From assembly GCA_037893225.1 (NCBI GenBank), contig JAZGUH010000530.1, positions 1-64,000 of the forward strand: a DNA stretch of 64,000 nt, in the 5' to 3' direction. The stretch is from Hippasteria phrygiana (taxonomy: Eukaryota > Echinodermata > Asteroidea > Valvatida > Goniasteridae). Within the stretch, counting starts at the first letter, position 1. Each line of letters begins with the position of its first letter. Below the pieces are notes generated by a model. It was not told the DNA's origin, did not search any database, and saw only the letters and a list, made by a program, of their open reading frames with translations. The translations under genes were made by a program, and so were the position numbers. Shown here one piece after another: positions 23,247 to 35,981 of this stretch.

Positions 23247-24867
23247 ATGAAATATAAACCAAATACAGTAATTTTGACATGTATGGATAGCTTAGATCTG
23301 GCGCTACATGTTGCAATCATCGGCGGCTTCCTAGATTTAAAACTTGTGGAGAAAATTCAAACCTCGCAATGTTTATTTTCTTTCCGGCCAACATCTGTGT
23401 GCATATTACCTTCTATTTATTGCTCCATGCCTGTCAAATTCCCTGGGGTATGGACTTGCTTTACTCATTCATAATTGCATGAAATATCAACCAAATTCAG
23501 TAATTTTGACATGTATGGATAGCTTAGATCTGGCGCTACATGTTGCAATTATCGGCGGCTTCTTAGAGTTAAAACTTGTGGAGAAAATTCAAACCTCGCA
23601 ATGTTTATTTTCTTTCCGGCCAACATCTGTGTGCATATTACCTTCTATTTATTGCTCCATGCCTGTCAAATTCCCTGGGGTATGGACTTGCTTTACTCAT
23701 TCATAATTGCATGAAATATCAACCAAATTCAGTACTTTGGACATGTATCGATAGCTTAGATCTGGCGCTACATGTTGCAATTATCGGCGGCTTCTTAGAG
23801 TTAACACTTGTGGAGAAAATTCAAACCTCGCAATGTTTATTTTCTTTCCGGCCAACATCTGTGTACATGTTACCGTCTATTTATTGCTCCATGCATGTCA
23901 AATTCCCTGGGGTATGGACTTGCTTTACTCATTCATAATTGCATGAAATATCAACCAAATTCAGTACTTTGGACATGTATCGATAGCTTAGATCTGGCGC
24001 TACATGTTGCAATTATCGGCGGCTTCTTAGAGTTAACACTTGTGGAGAAAATTCAAACCTCGCAATGTTTATTTTCTTCCCGGCCAACATCTGTGTACAG
24101 ATTACCTTTTATTTATTGCTCCATGCCTGTCAAATTCCCTAGGGTATGACTTGCTTTACTCATTCATAATTGCATGAAATATCAACCAAATTCAGTAATT
24201 TTGACATGTATGGATAGCTTAGATCTGGCGCTACATGTTGCAATTATCGGCGGCTTCTTAGAGTTAAAACTTGTGGAGAAAATTCAAACCTCGCAATGTT
24301 TATTTTCTTTCCGGCCAACATCTGTGTGCATATTACCTTCTATTTATTGCTCCATGCCTGTCAAATTCCCTGGGGTATGGACTTGCTCTACTCATTCATA
24401 ATTGCATGAAATATCAACCAAATACAGTAATTTTGACATGTATGGATAGCTTAGATCTGGCGCTACATGTTGCAATTATCGGCGGCTTCTTAGAGTTAAC
24501 ACTTGTGGAGAAAATTCAAACCTCGCAATGTTTATTTTCTTTCCGGCCAACATCTGTGTACAGATTACCTTTTATTTATTGCTCCATGCCTGTCAAATTC
24601 CCTAGGGTATGACTTGCTTTACTCATTCATAATTGCATGAAATATCAACCAAATACAGTAATTTTGACATGTATGGATAGCTTAGATCTGGCGCTACATG
24701 TTGCAATCATCGGCGGCTTCCTAGAGTTAAAACTTGTGGAGAAAATTCAAACCTCGCAATGTTTATTTTCTTTCCGGCCAACATCTGTGTGCATATTACC
24801 TTCTATTTATTGCTCCATGCCTGTCAAATTCCCTAGGGTATGACTTGCTTTACTCATTCATAATTGC
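23247..24867 (+). repeat. Right-domain 7-monomer HOR unit
   Basis: The order is I, C, B, D (TTCCCGG sub-form), F-like, G/D chimera, G; 1621 bp. It is the shortest I-to-I interval in the window. Confidence 0.83.
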
Positions 24868-27182
24868 ATGAAATATAAACCAAATACAGTAATTTTGACA
24901 TGTATGGATAGCTTAGATCTGGCGCTACATGTTGCAATCATCGGCGGCTTCCTAGATTTAAAACTTGTGGAGAAAATTCAAACCTCGCAATGTTTATTTT
25001 CTTTCCGGCCAACATCTGTGTGCATATTACCTTCTATTTATTGCTCCATGCCTGTCAAATTCCCTGGGGTATGGACTTGCTTTACTCATTCATAATTGCA
25101 TGAAATATCAACCAAATTCAGTAATTTTGACATGTATGGATAGCTTAGATCTGGCGCTACATGTTGCAATTATCGGCGGCTTCTTAGAGTTAAAACTTGT
25201 GGAGAAAATTCAAACCTCGCAATGTTTATTTTCTTTCCGGCCAACATCTGTGTGCATATTACCTTCTATTTATTGCTCCATGCCTGTCAAATTCCCTGGG
25301 GTATGACTTGCTTTACTCATTCATAATTGCATGAAATATCAACCAAATTCAGTACTTTGGACATGTATGGATAGCTTAGATCTGGCGCTACATGTTGCAA
25401 TTATCGGCGGCTTCTTAGAGTTAACACTTGTGGAGAAAATTCAAACCTCGCAATGTTTATTTTCTTCCCGGCCACCATCTGTGTGCAGATTACCTTCTAT
25501 TTATTGCTCCATGCCTGTCAAATTCCCTAGGGTATGACTTGCTTTACTCATTCATAATTGCATGAAATATCAACCAAATTCAGTACTTTGGACATGTATC
25601 GATAGCTTAGATCTGGCGCTACATGTTGCAATTATCGGCGGCTTCTTAGAGTTAAAACTTGTGGAGAAAATTCAAACCTCGCAATGTTTATTTTCTTTCC
25701 GGCCAACATCTGTGTACATGTTACCGTCTATTTATTGCTCCATGCATGTCAAATTCCCTGGGGTATGGACTTGCTTTACTCATTCATAATTGCATGAAAT
25801 ATCAACCAAATTCAGTAATTTTGACATGTATGGATAGCTTAGATCTGGCGCTACATGTTGCAATTATCGGCGGCTTCTTAGAGTTAAAACTTGTGGAGAA
25901 AATTCAAACCTCGCAATGTTTATTTTCTTTCCGGCCAACATCTGTGTGCATATTACCTTCTATTTATTGCTCCATGCCTGTCAAATTCCCTGGGGTATGG
26001 ACTTGCTTTACTCATTCATAATTGCATGAAATATCAACCAAATTCAGTACTTTGGACATGTATCGATAGCTTAGATCTGGCGCTACATGTTGCAATTATC
26101 GGCGGCTTCTTAGAGTTAACACTTGTGGAGAAAATTCAAACCTCGCAATGTTTATTTTCTTTCCGGCCAACATCTGTGTACATGTTACCGTCTATTTATT
26201 GCTCCATGCATGTCAAATTCCCTGGGGTATGGACTTGCTTTACTCATTCATAATTGCATGAAATATCAACCAAATTCAGTACTTTGGACATGTATCGATA
26301 GCTTAGATCTGGCGCTACATGTTGCAATTATCGGCGGCTTCTTAGAGTTAACACTTGTGGAGAAAATTCAAACCTCGCAATGTTTATTTTCTTCCCGGCC
26401 AACATCTGTGTACAGATTACCTTTTATTTATTGCTCCATGCCTGTCAAATTCCCTAGGGTATGACTTGCTTTACTCATTCATAATTGCATGAAATATCAA
26501 CCAAATTCAGTAATTTTGACATGTATGGATAGCTTAGATCTGGCGCTACATGTTGCAATTATCGGCGGCTTCTTAGAGTTAAAACTTGTGGAGAAAATTC
26601 AAACCTCGCAATGTTTATTTTCTTTCCGGCCAACATCTGTGTGCATATTACCTTCTATTTATTGCTCCATGCCTGTCAAATTCCCTGGGGTATGGACTTG
26701 CTCTACTCATTCATAATTGCATGAAATATCAACCAAATACAGTAATTTTGACATGTATGGATAGCTTAGATCTGGCGCTACATGTTGCAATTATCGGCGG
26801 CTTCTTAGAGTTAACACTTGTGGAGAAAATTCAAACCTCGCAATGTTTATTTTCTTTCCGGCCAACATCTGTGTACAGATTACCTTTTATTTATTGCTCC
26901 ATGCCTGTCAAATTCCCTAGGGTATGACTTGCTTTACTCATTCATAATTGCATGAAATATCAACCAAATACAGTAATTTTGACATGTATGGATAGCTTAG
27001 ATCTGGCGCTACATGTTGCAATCATCGGCGGCTTCCTAGAGTTAAAACTTGTGGAGAAAATTCAAACCTCGCAATGTTTATTTTCTTTCCGGCCAACATC
27101 TGTGTGCATATTACCTTCTATTTATTGCTCCATGCCTGTCAAATTCCCTAGGGTATGACTTGCTTTACTCATTCATAATTGC
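24868..27182 (+). repeat. Right-domain 10-monomer HOR unit, 2315 bp
   Basis: The order is I, J, K, L, C, B, D (TTCCCGG sub-form), F-like, G/D chimera, G. Relative to the preceding 7-mer, J-K-L is present between I and C. Confidence 0.84.
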
Positions 27183-29265
27183 ATGAAATATAAACCAAAT
27201 ACAGTAATTTTGACATGTATGGATAGCTTAGATCTGGCGCTACATGTTGCAATCATCGGCGGCTTCCTAGATTTAAAACTTGTGGAGAAAATTCAAACCT
27301 CGCAATGTTTATTTTCTTTCCGGCCAACATCTGTGTGCATATTACCTTCTATTTATTGCTCCATGCCTGTCAAATTCCCTGGGGTATGGACTTGCTTTAC
27401 TCATTCATAATTGCATGAAATATCAACCAAATTCAGTAATTTTGACATGTATGGATAGCTTAGATCTGGCGCTACATGTTGCAATTATCGGCGGCTTCTT
27501 AGAGTTAAAACTTGTGGAGAAAATTCAAACCTCGCAATGTTTATTTTCTTTCCGGCCAACATCTGTGTGCATATTACCTTCTATTTATTGCTCCATGCCT
27601 GTCAAATTCCCTGGGGTATGACTTGCTTTACTCATTCATAATTGCATGAAATATCAACCAAATTCAGTACTTTGGACATGTATGGATAGCTTAGATCTGG
27701 CGCTACATGTTGCAATTATCGGCGGCTTCTTAGAGTTAACACTTGTGGAGAAAATTCAAACCTCGCAATGTTTATTTTCTTCCCGGCCACCATCTGTGTG
27801 CAGATTACCTTCTATTTATTGCTCCATGCCTGTCAAATTCCCTAGGGTATGACTTGCTTTACTCATTCATAATTGCATGAAATATCAACCAAATTCAGTA
27901 CTTTGGACATGTATCGATAGCTTAGATCTGGCGCTACATGTTGCAATTATCGGCGGCTTCTTAGAGTTAAAACTTGTGGAGAAAATTCAAACCTCGCAAT
28001 GTTTATTTTCTTTCCGGCCAACATCTGTGTACATGTTACCGTCTATTTATTGCTCCATGCATGTCAAATTCCCTGGGGTATGGACTTGCTTTACTCATGC
28101 ATAATTGCATGAAATATCAACCAAATTCAGTAATTTTGACATGTATGGATAGCTTAGATCTGGCGCTACATGTTGCAATTATCGGCGGCTTCTTAGAGTT
28201 AAAACTTGTGGAGAAAATTCAAACCTCGCAATGTTTATTTTCTTTCCGGCCAACATCTGTGTGCATATTACCTTCTATTTATTGCTCCATGCCTGTCAAA
28301 TTCCCTGGGGTATGGACTTGCTTTACTCATTCATAATTGCATGAAATATCAACCAAATTCAGTACTTTGGACATGTATCGATAGCTTAGATCTGGCGCTA
28401 CATGTTGCAATTATCGGCGGCTTCTTAGAGTTAACACTTGTGGAGAAAATTCAAACCTCGCAATGTTTATTTTCTTTCCGGCCAACATCTGTGTACATGT
28501 TACCGTCTATTTATTGCTCCATGCATGTCAAATTCCCTGGGGTATGGACTTGCTTTACTCATTCATAATTGCATGAAATATCAACCAAATTCAGTACTTT
28601 GGACATGTATCGATAGCTTAGATCTGGCGCTACATGTTGCAATTATCGGCGGCTTCTTAGAGTTAACACTTGTGGAGAAAATTCAAACCTCGCAATGTTT
28701 ATTTTCTTTCCGGCCAACATCTGTGTACAGATTACCTTTTATTTATTGCTCCATGCCTGTCAAATTCCCTAGGGTATGACTTGCTTTACTCATTCATAAT
28801 TGCATGAAATATCAACCAAATTCAGTAATTTTGACATGTATGGATAGCTTAGATCTGGCGCTACATGTTGCAATTATCGGCGGCTTCTTAGAGTTAAAAC
28901 TTGTGGAGAAAATTCAAACCTCGCAATGTTTATTTTCTTCCCGGCCACCATCTGTGTGCAGATTACCTTTTATTTATTGCTCCATGCCTGTCAAATTCCC
29001 TAGGGTATGACTTGCTTTACTCATTCATAATTGCATGAAATATCAACCAAATTCAGTAATTTTGACATGTATGGATAGCTTAGATCTGGCGCTACATGTT
29101 GCAATCATCGGCGGCTTCTTAGAGTTAAAACTTGTGGAGAAAATTCAAACCTCGCAATGTTTATTTTCTTTCCGGCCAACATCTGTGTGCATATTACCTT
29201 CTATTTATTGCTCCATGCCTGTCAAATTCCCTAGGGTATGACTTGCTTTACTCATTCATAATTGC
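27183..29265 (+). repeat. Right-domain 9-monomer HOR unit
   Basis: The order is I, J, K, L, C, B, D, E, then F with the 231-bp ending. L carries a private change CATGCATAATT at 28099. Confidence 0.83.
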
Positions 29266-31580
29266 ATGAAATATAAACCAAATACAGTAATTTTGACATG
29301 TATGGATAGCTTAGATCTGGCGCTACATGTTGCAATCATCGGCGGCTTCCTAGATTTAAAACTTGTGGAGAAAATTCAAACCTCGCAATGTTTATTTTCT
29401 TTCCGGCCAACATCTGTGTGCATATTACCTTCTATTTATTGCTCCATGCCTGTCAAATTCCATGGGGTATGGACTTGCTTTACTCATTCATAATTGCATG
29501 AAATATCAACCAAATTCAGTAATTTTGACATGTATGGATAGCTTAGATCTGGCGCTACATGTTGCAATTATCGGCGGCTTCTTAGAGTTAAAACTTGTGG
29601 AGAAAATTCAAACCTCGCAATGTTTATTTTCTTTCCGGCCAACATCTGTGTGCATATTACCTTCTATTTATTGCTCCATGCCTGTCAAATTCCCTGGGGT
29701 ATGACTTGCTTTACTCATTCATAATTGCATGAAATATCAACCAAATTCAGTACTTTGGACATGTATGGATAGCTTAGATCTGGCGCTACATGTTGCAATT
29801 ATCGGCGGCTTCTTAGAGTTAACACTTGTGGAGAAAATTCAAACCTCGCAATGTTTATTTTCTTCCCGGCCACCATCTGTGTGCAGATTACCTTCTATTT
29901 ATTGCTCCATGCCTGTCAAATTCCCTAGGGTATGACTTGCTTTACTCATTCATAATTGCATGAAATATCAACCAAATTCAGTACTTTGGACATGTATCGA
30001 TAGCTTAGATCTGGCGCTACATGTTGCAATTATCGGCGGCTTCTTAGAGTTAAAACTTGTGGAGAAAATTCAAACCTCGCAATGTTTATTTTCTTTCCGG
30101 CCAACATCTGTGTGCATATTACCTTCTATTTATTGCTCCATGCCTGTCAAATTCCCTGGGGTATGGACTTGCTTTACTCATTCATAATTGCATGAAATAT
30201 CAACCAAATTCAGTACTTTGGACATGTATCGATAGCTTAGATCTGGCGCTACATGTTGCAATTATCGGCGGCTTCTTAGAGTTAACACTTGTGGAGAAAA
30301 TTCAAACCTCGCAATGTTTATTTTCTTTCCGGCCAACATCTGTGTACATGTTACCGTCTATTTATTGCTCCATGCATGTCAAATTCCCTGGGGTATGGAC
30401 TTGCTTTACTCATTCATAATTGCATGAAATATCAACCAAATTCAGTACTTTGGACATGTATCGATAGCTTAGATCTGGCGCTACATGTTGCAATTATCGG
30501 CGGCTTCTTAGAGTTAACACTTGTGGAGAAAATTCAAACCTCGCAATGTTTATTTTCTTTCCGGCCAACATCTGTGTACAGATTACCTTTTATTTATTGC
30601 TCCATGCCTGTCAAATTCCCTAGGGTATGACTTGCTTTACTCATTCATAATTGCATGAAATATCAACCAAATTCAGTAATTTTGACATGTATGGATAGCT
30701 TAGATCTGGCGCTACATGTTGCAATTATCGGCGGCTTCTTAGAGTTAAAACTTGTGGAGAAAATTCAAACCTCGCAATGTTTATTTTCTTTCCGGCCAAC
30801 ATCTGTGTGCATATTACCTTCTATTTATTGCTCCATGCCTGTCAAATTCCCTGGGGTATGGACTTGCTTTACTCATTCATAATTGCATGAAATATCAACC
30901 AAATTCAGTACTTTGGACATGTATCGATAGCTTAGATCTGGCGCTACATGTTGCAATTATCGGCGGCTTCTTAGAGTTAACACTTGTGGAGAAAATTCAA
31001 ACCTCGCAATGTTTATTTTCTTTCCGGCCAACATCTGTGTACATGTTACCGTCTATTTATTGCTCCATGCATGTCAAATTCCCTGGGGTATGGACTTGCT
31101 TTACTCATTCATAATTGCATGAAATATCAACCAAATTCAGTACTTTGGACATGTATCGATAGCTTAGATCTGGCGCTACATGTTGCAATTATCGGCGGCT
31201 TCTTAGAGTTAACACTTGTGGAGAAAATTCAAACCTCGCAATGTTTATTTTCTTTCCGGCCAACATCTGTGTACAGATTACCTTTTATTTATTGCTCCAT
31301 GCCTGTCAAATTCCCTAGGGTATGACTTGCTTTACTCATTCATAATTGCATGAAATATCAACCAAATTCAGTAATTTTGACATGTATGGATAGCTTAGAT
31401 CTGGCGCTACATGTTGCAATTATCGGCGGCTTCTTAGAGTTAAAACTTGTGGAGAAAATTCAAACCTCGCAATGTTTATTTTCTTTCCGGCCAACATCTG
31501 TGTGCATATTACCTTCTATTTATTGCTCCATGCCTGTCAAATTCCCTAGGGTATGACTTGCTTTACTCATTCATAATTGC
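29266..31580 (+). repeat. 10-monomer HOR unit with internal B-D-C-B-D
   Basis: The order is I, J, K, L (C-like 3' half), B, D, C, B, D, and a C-like 231-bp monomer. The B-D pair appears twice around C, a small internal duplication that recurs at 39919-41076. I carries a private C-to-A at 29462. Confidence 0.81.
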
Positions 31581-34500
31581 ATGAAATATAAACCAAATAC
31601 AGTAATTTTGACATGTATGGATAGCTTAGATCTGGCGCTACATGTTGCAATCATCGGCGGCTTCCTAGATTTAAAACTTGTGGAGAAAATTCAAACCTCG
31701 CAATGTTTATTTTCTTTCCGGCCAACATCTGTGTGCATATTACCTTCTATTTATTGCTCCATGCCTGTCAAATTCCCTGGGGTATGGACTTGCTTTACTC
31801 ATTCATAATTGCATGAAATATCAACCAAATTCAGTAATTTTGACATGTATGGATAGCTTAGATCTGGCGCTACATGTTGCAATTATCGGCGGCTTCTTAG
31901 AGTTAAAACTTGTGGAGAAAATTCAAACCTCGCAATGTTTATTTTCTTTCCGGCCAACATCTGTGTGCATATTACCTTCTATTTATTGCTCCATGCCTGT
32001 CAAATTCCCTGGGGTATGGACTTGCTTTACTCATTCATAATTGCATGAAATATCAACCAAATTCAGTACTTTGGACATGTATGGATAGCTTAGATCTGGC
32101 GCTACATGTTGCAATTATCGGCGGCTTCTTAGAGTTAACACTTGTGGAGAAAATTCAAACCTCGCAATGTTTATTTTCTTCCCGGCCACCATCTGTGTGC
32201 AGATTACCTTCTATTTATTGCTCCATGCCTGTCAAATTCCCTAGGGTATGACTTGCTTTACTCATTCATAATTGCATGAAATATCAACCAAATTCAGTAC
32301 TTTGGACATGTATCGATAGCTTAGATCTGGCGCTACATGTTGCAATTATCGGCGGCTTCTTAGAGTTAAAACTTGTGGAGAAAATTCAAACCTCGCAATG
32401 TTTATTTTCTTTCCGGCCAACATCTGTGTACATGTTACCGTCTATTTATTGCTCCATGCATGTCAAATTCCCTGGGGTATGGACTTGCTTTACTCATTCA
32501 TAATTGCATGAAATATCAACCAAATTCAGTAATTTTGACATGTATGGATAGCTTAGATCTGGCGCTACATGTTGCAATTATCGGCGGCTTCTTAGAGTTA
32601 AAACTTGTGGAGAAAATTCAAACCTCGCAATGTTTATTTTCTTTCCGGCCAACATCTGTGTGCATATTACCTTCTATTTATTGCTCCATGCCTGTCAAAT
32701 TCCCTGGGGTATGGACTTGCTTTACTCATTCATAATTGCATGAAATATCAACCAAATTCAGTACTTTGGACATGTATCGATAGCTTAGATCTGGCGCTAC
32801 ATGTTGCAATTATCGGCGGCTTCTTAGAGTTAACACTTGTGGAGAAAATTCAAACCTCGCAATGTTTATTTTCTTTCCGGCCAACATCTGTGTACATGTT
32901 ACCGTCTATTTATTGCTCCATGCATGTCAAATTCCCTGGGGTATGGACTTGCTTTACTCATTCATAATTGCATGAAATATCAACCAAATTCAGTACTTTG
33001 GACATGTATCGATAGCTTAGATCTGGCGCTACATGTTGCAATTATCGGCGGCTTCTTAGAGTTAACACTTGTGGAGAAAATTCAAACCTCGCAATGTTTA
33101 TTTTCTTTCCGGCCAACATCTGTGTACAGATTACCTTTTATTTATTGCTCCATGCCTGTCAAATTCCCTAGGGTATGACTTGCTTTACTCATTCATAATT
33201 GCATGAAATATCAACCAAATTCAGTAATTTTGACATGTATGGATAGCTTAGATCTGGCGCTACATGTTGCAATTATCGGCGGCTTCTTAGAGTTAAAACT
33301 TGTGGAGAAAATTCAAACCTCGCAATGTTTATTTTCTTCCCGGCCACCATCTGTGTGCAGATTACCTTTTATTTATTGCTCCATGCCTGTCAAATTCCCT
33401 AGGGTATGACTTGCTTTACTCATTCATAATTGCATGAAATATCAACCAAATTCAGTAATTTTGACATGTATGGATAGCTTAGATCTGGCGCTACATGTTG
33501 CAATCATCGGCGGCTTGTTAGAGTTAAAACTTGTGGAGAAAATTCAAACCTCGCAATGTTTATTTTCTTTCCGGCCAACATCTGTGTGCATATTACCTTC
33601 TATTTATTGCTCCATGCCTGTCAAATTCCCTGGGGTATGGACTTGCTCTACTCATTCATAATTGCATGAAATATCAACCAAATACAGTAATTTTGACATG
33701 TATGGATAGCTTAGATCTGGCGCTACATGTTGCAATCATCGGCGGCTTCCTAGAGTTAAAACTTGTGGAGAAAATTCAAACCTCGCAATGTTTATTTTCT
33801 TTCCGGCCAACATCTGTGTGCATATTACCTTCTATTTATTGCTCCATGCCTGTCAAATTCCCTAGGGTATGACTTGCTTTACTCATTCATAATTGCATGA
33901 AATATAAACCAAATACAGTAATTTTGACATGTATGGATAGCTTAGATCTGGCGCTACATGTTGCAATTATCGGCGGCTTCTTAGAGTTAAAACTTGTGGA
34001 GAAAATTCAAACCTCGCAATGTTTATTTTCTTTCCGGCCAACATCTGTGTACATGTTACCGTCTATTTATTGCTCCATGCATGTCAAATTCCCTGGGGTA
34101 TGGACTTGCTTTACTCATTCATAATTGCATGAAATATCAACCAAATTCAGTAATTTTGACATGTATGGATAGCTTAGATCTGGCGCTACATGTTGCAATT
34201 ATCGGCGGCTTCTTAGAGTTAAAACTTGTGGAGAAAATTCAAACCTCGCAATGTTTATTTTCTTTCCGGCCAACATCTGTGTGCATATTACCTTCTATTT
34301 ATTGCTCCATGCCTGTCAAATTCCCTGGGGTATGGACTTGCTTTACTCATTCATAATTGCATGAAATATCAACCAAATTCAGTACTTTGGACATGTATCG
34401 ATAGCTTAGATCTGGCGCTACATGTTGCAATTATCGGCGGCTTCTTAGAGTTAACACTTGTGGAGAAAATTCAAACCTCGCAATGTTTATTTTCTTTCCG

Positions 34501-35981
34501 GCCAACATCTGTGTACATGTTACCGTCTATTTATTGCTCCATGCATGTCAAATTCCCTGGGGTATGGACTTGCTTTACTCATTCATAATTGCATGAAATA
34601 TCAACCAAATTCAGTACTTTGGACATGTATCGATAGCTTAGATCTGGCGCTACATGTTGCAATTATCGGCGGCTTCTTAGAGTTAAAACTTGTGGAGAAA
34701 ATTCAAACCTCGCAATGTTTATTTTCTTTCCGGCCAACATCTGTGTACATGTTACCGTCTATTTATTGCTCCATGCATGTCAAATTCCCTGGGGTATGGA
34801 CTTGCTTTACTCATTCATAATTGCATGAAATATCAACCAAATTCAGTAATTTTGACATGTATGGATAGCTTAGATCTGGCGCTACATGTTGCAATTATCG
34901 GCGGCTTCTTAGAGTTAAAACTTGTGGAGAAAATTCAAACCTCGCAATGTTTATTTTCTTTCCGGCCAACATCTGTGTGCATATTACCTTCTATTTATTG
35001 CTCCATGCCTGTCAAATTCCCTGGGGTATGGACTTGCTTTACTCATTCATAATTGCATGAAATATCAACCAAATTCAGTACTTTGGACATGTATCGATAG
35101 CTTAGATCTGGCGCTACATGTTGCAATTATCGGCGGCTTCTTAGAGTTAACACTTGTGGAGAAAATTCAAACCTCGCAATGTTTATTTTCTTTCCGGCCA
35201 ACATCTGTGTACATGTTACCGTCTATTTATTGCTCCATGCATGTCAAATTCCCTGGGGTATGGACTTGCTTTACTCATTCATAATTGCATGAAATATCAA
35301 CCAAATTCAGTACTTTGGACATGTATCGATAGCTTAGATCTGGCGCTACATGTTGCAATTATCGGCGGCTTCTTAGAGTTAACACTTGTGGAGAAAATTC
35401 AAACCTCGCAATGTTTATTTTCTTTCCGGCCAACATCTGTGTACAGATTACCTTTTATTTATTGCTCCATGCCTGTCAAATTCCCTAGGGTATGACTTGC
35501 TTTACTCATTCATAATTGCATGAAATATCAACCAAATTCAGTAATTTTGACATGTATGGATAGCTTAGATCTGGCGCTACATGTTGCAATTATCGGCGGC
35601 TTCTTAGAGTTAAAACTTGTGGAGAAAATTCAAACCTCGCAATGTTTATTTTCTTCCCGGCCACCATCTGTGTGCAGATTACCTTTTATTTATTGCTCCA
35701 TGCCTGTCAAATTCCCTAGGGTATGACTTGCTTTACTCATTCATAATTGCATGAAATATCAACCAAATTCAGTAATTTTGACATGTATGGATAGCTTAGA
35801 TCTGGCGCTACATGTTGCAATCATCGGCGGCTTCTTAGAGTTAAAACTTGTGGAGAAAATTCAAACCTCGCAATGTTTATTTTCTTTCCGGCCAACATCT
35901 GTGTGCATATTACCTTCTATTTATTGCTCCATGCCTGTCAAATTCCCTAGGGTATGACTTGCTTTACTCATTCATAATTGC
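31581..35981 (+). repeat. 19-monomer HOR unit
   Basis: The order is I, C, K, L, C, B, D, E, F, G, H, C, B, L, C, B, D, E, F (231-bp form). It merges an I-start unit with an H-start unit, and C-B is repeated around L (34129-35288). F at 33434 carries a private C-to-G at 33517. Confidence 0.8.
33203..33433 (+). repeat. Monomer type E (231 bp)
   Basis: Type E has the A-like 5' half, then TTCCCGGCCACCATCT at 135-150 (sites 137 and 145 changed), GTGCAGATTACCTTTTA at 153-169, CATGCCTG and CCCTAGGGTATGAC. It sits between D and F in the D-E-F-G series. Copies at 1703 and 20700 share a private G-to-A change at site 57. Copies at 4021, 8418 and 11197 share CCCTTGGG at 195-202. Confidence 0.87.
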
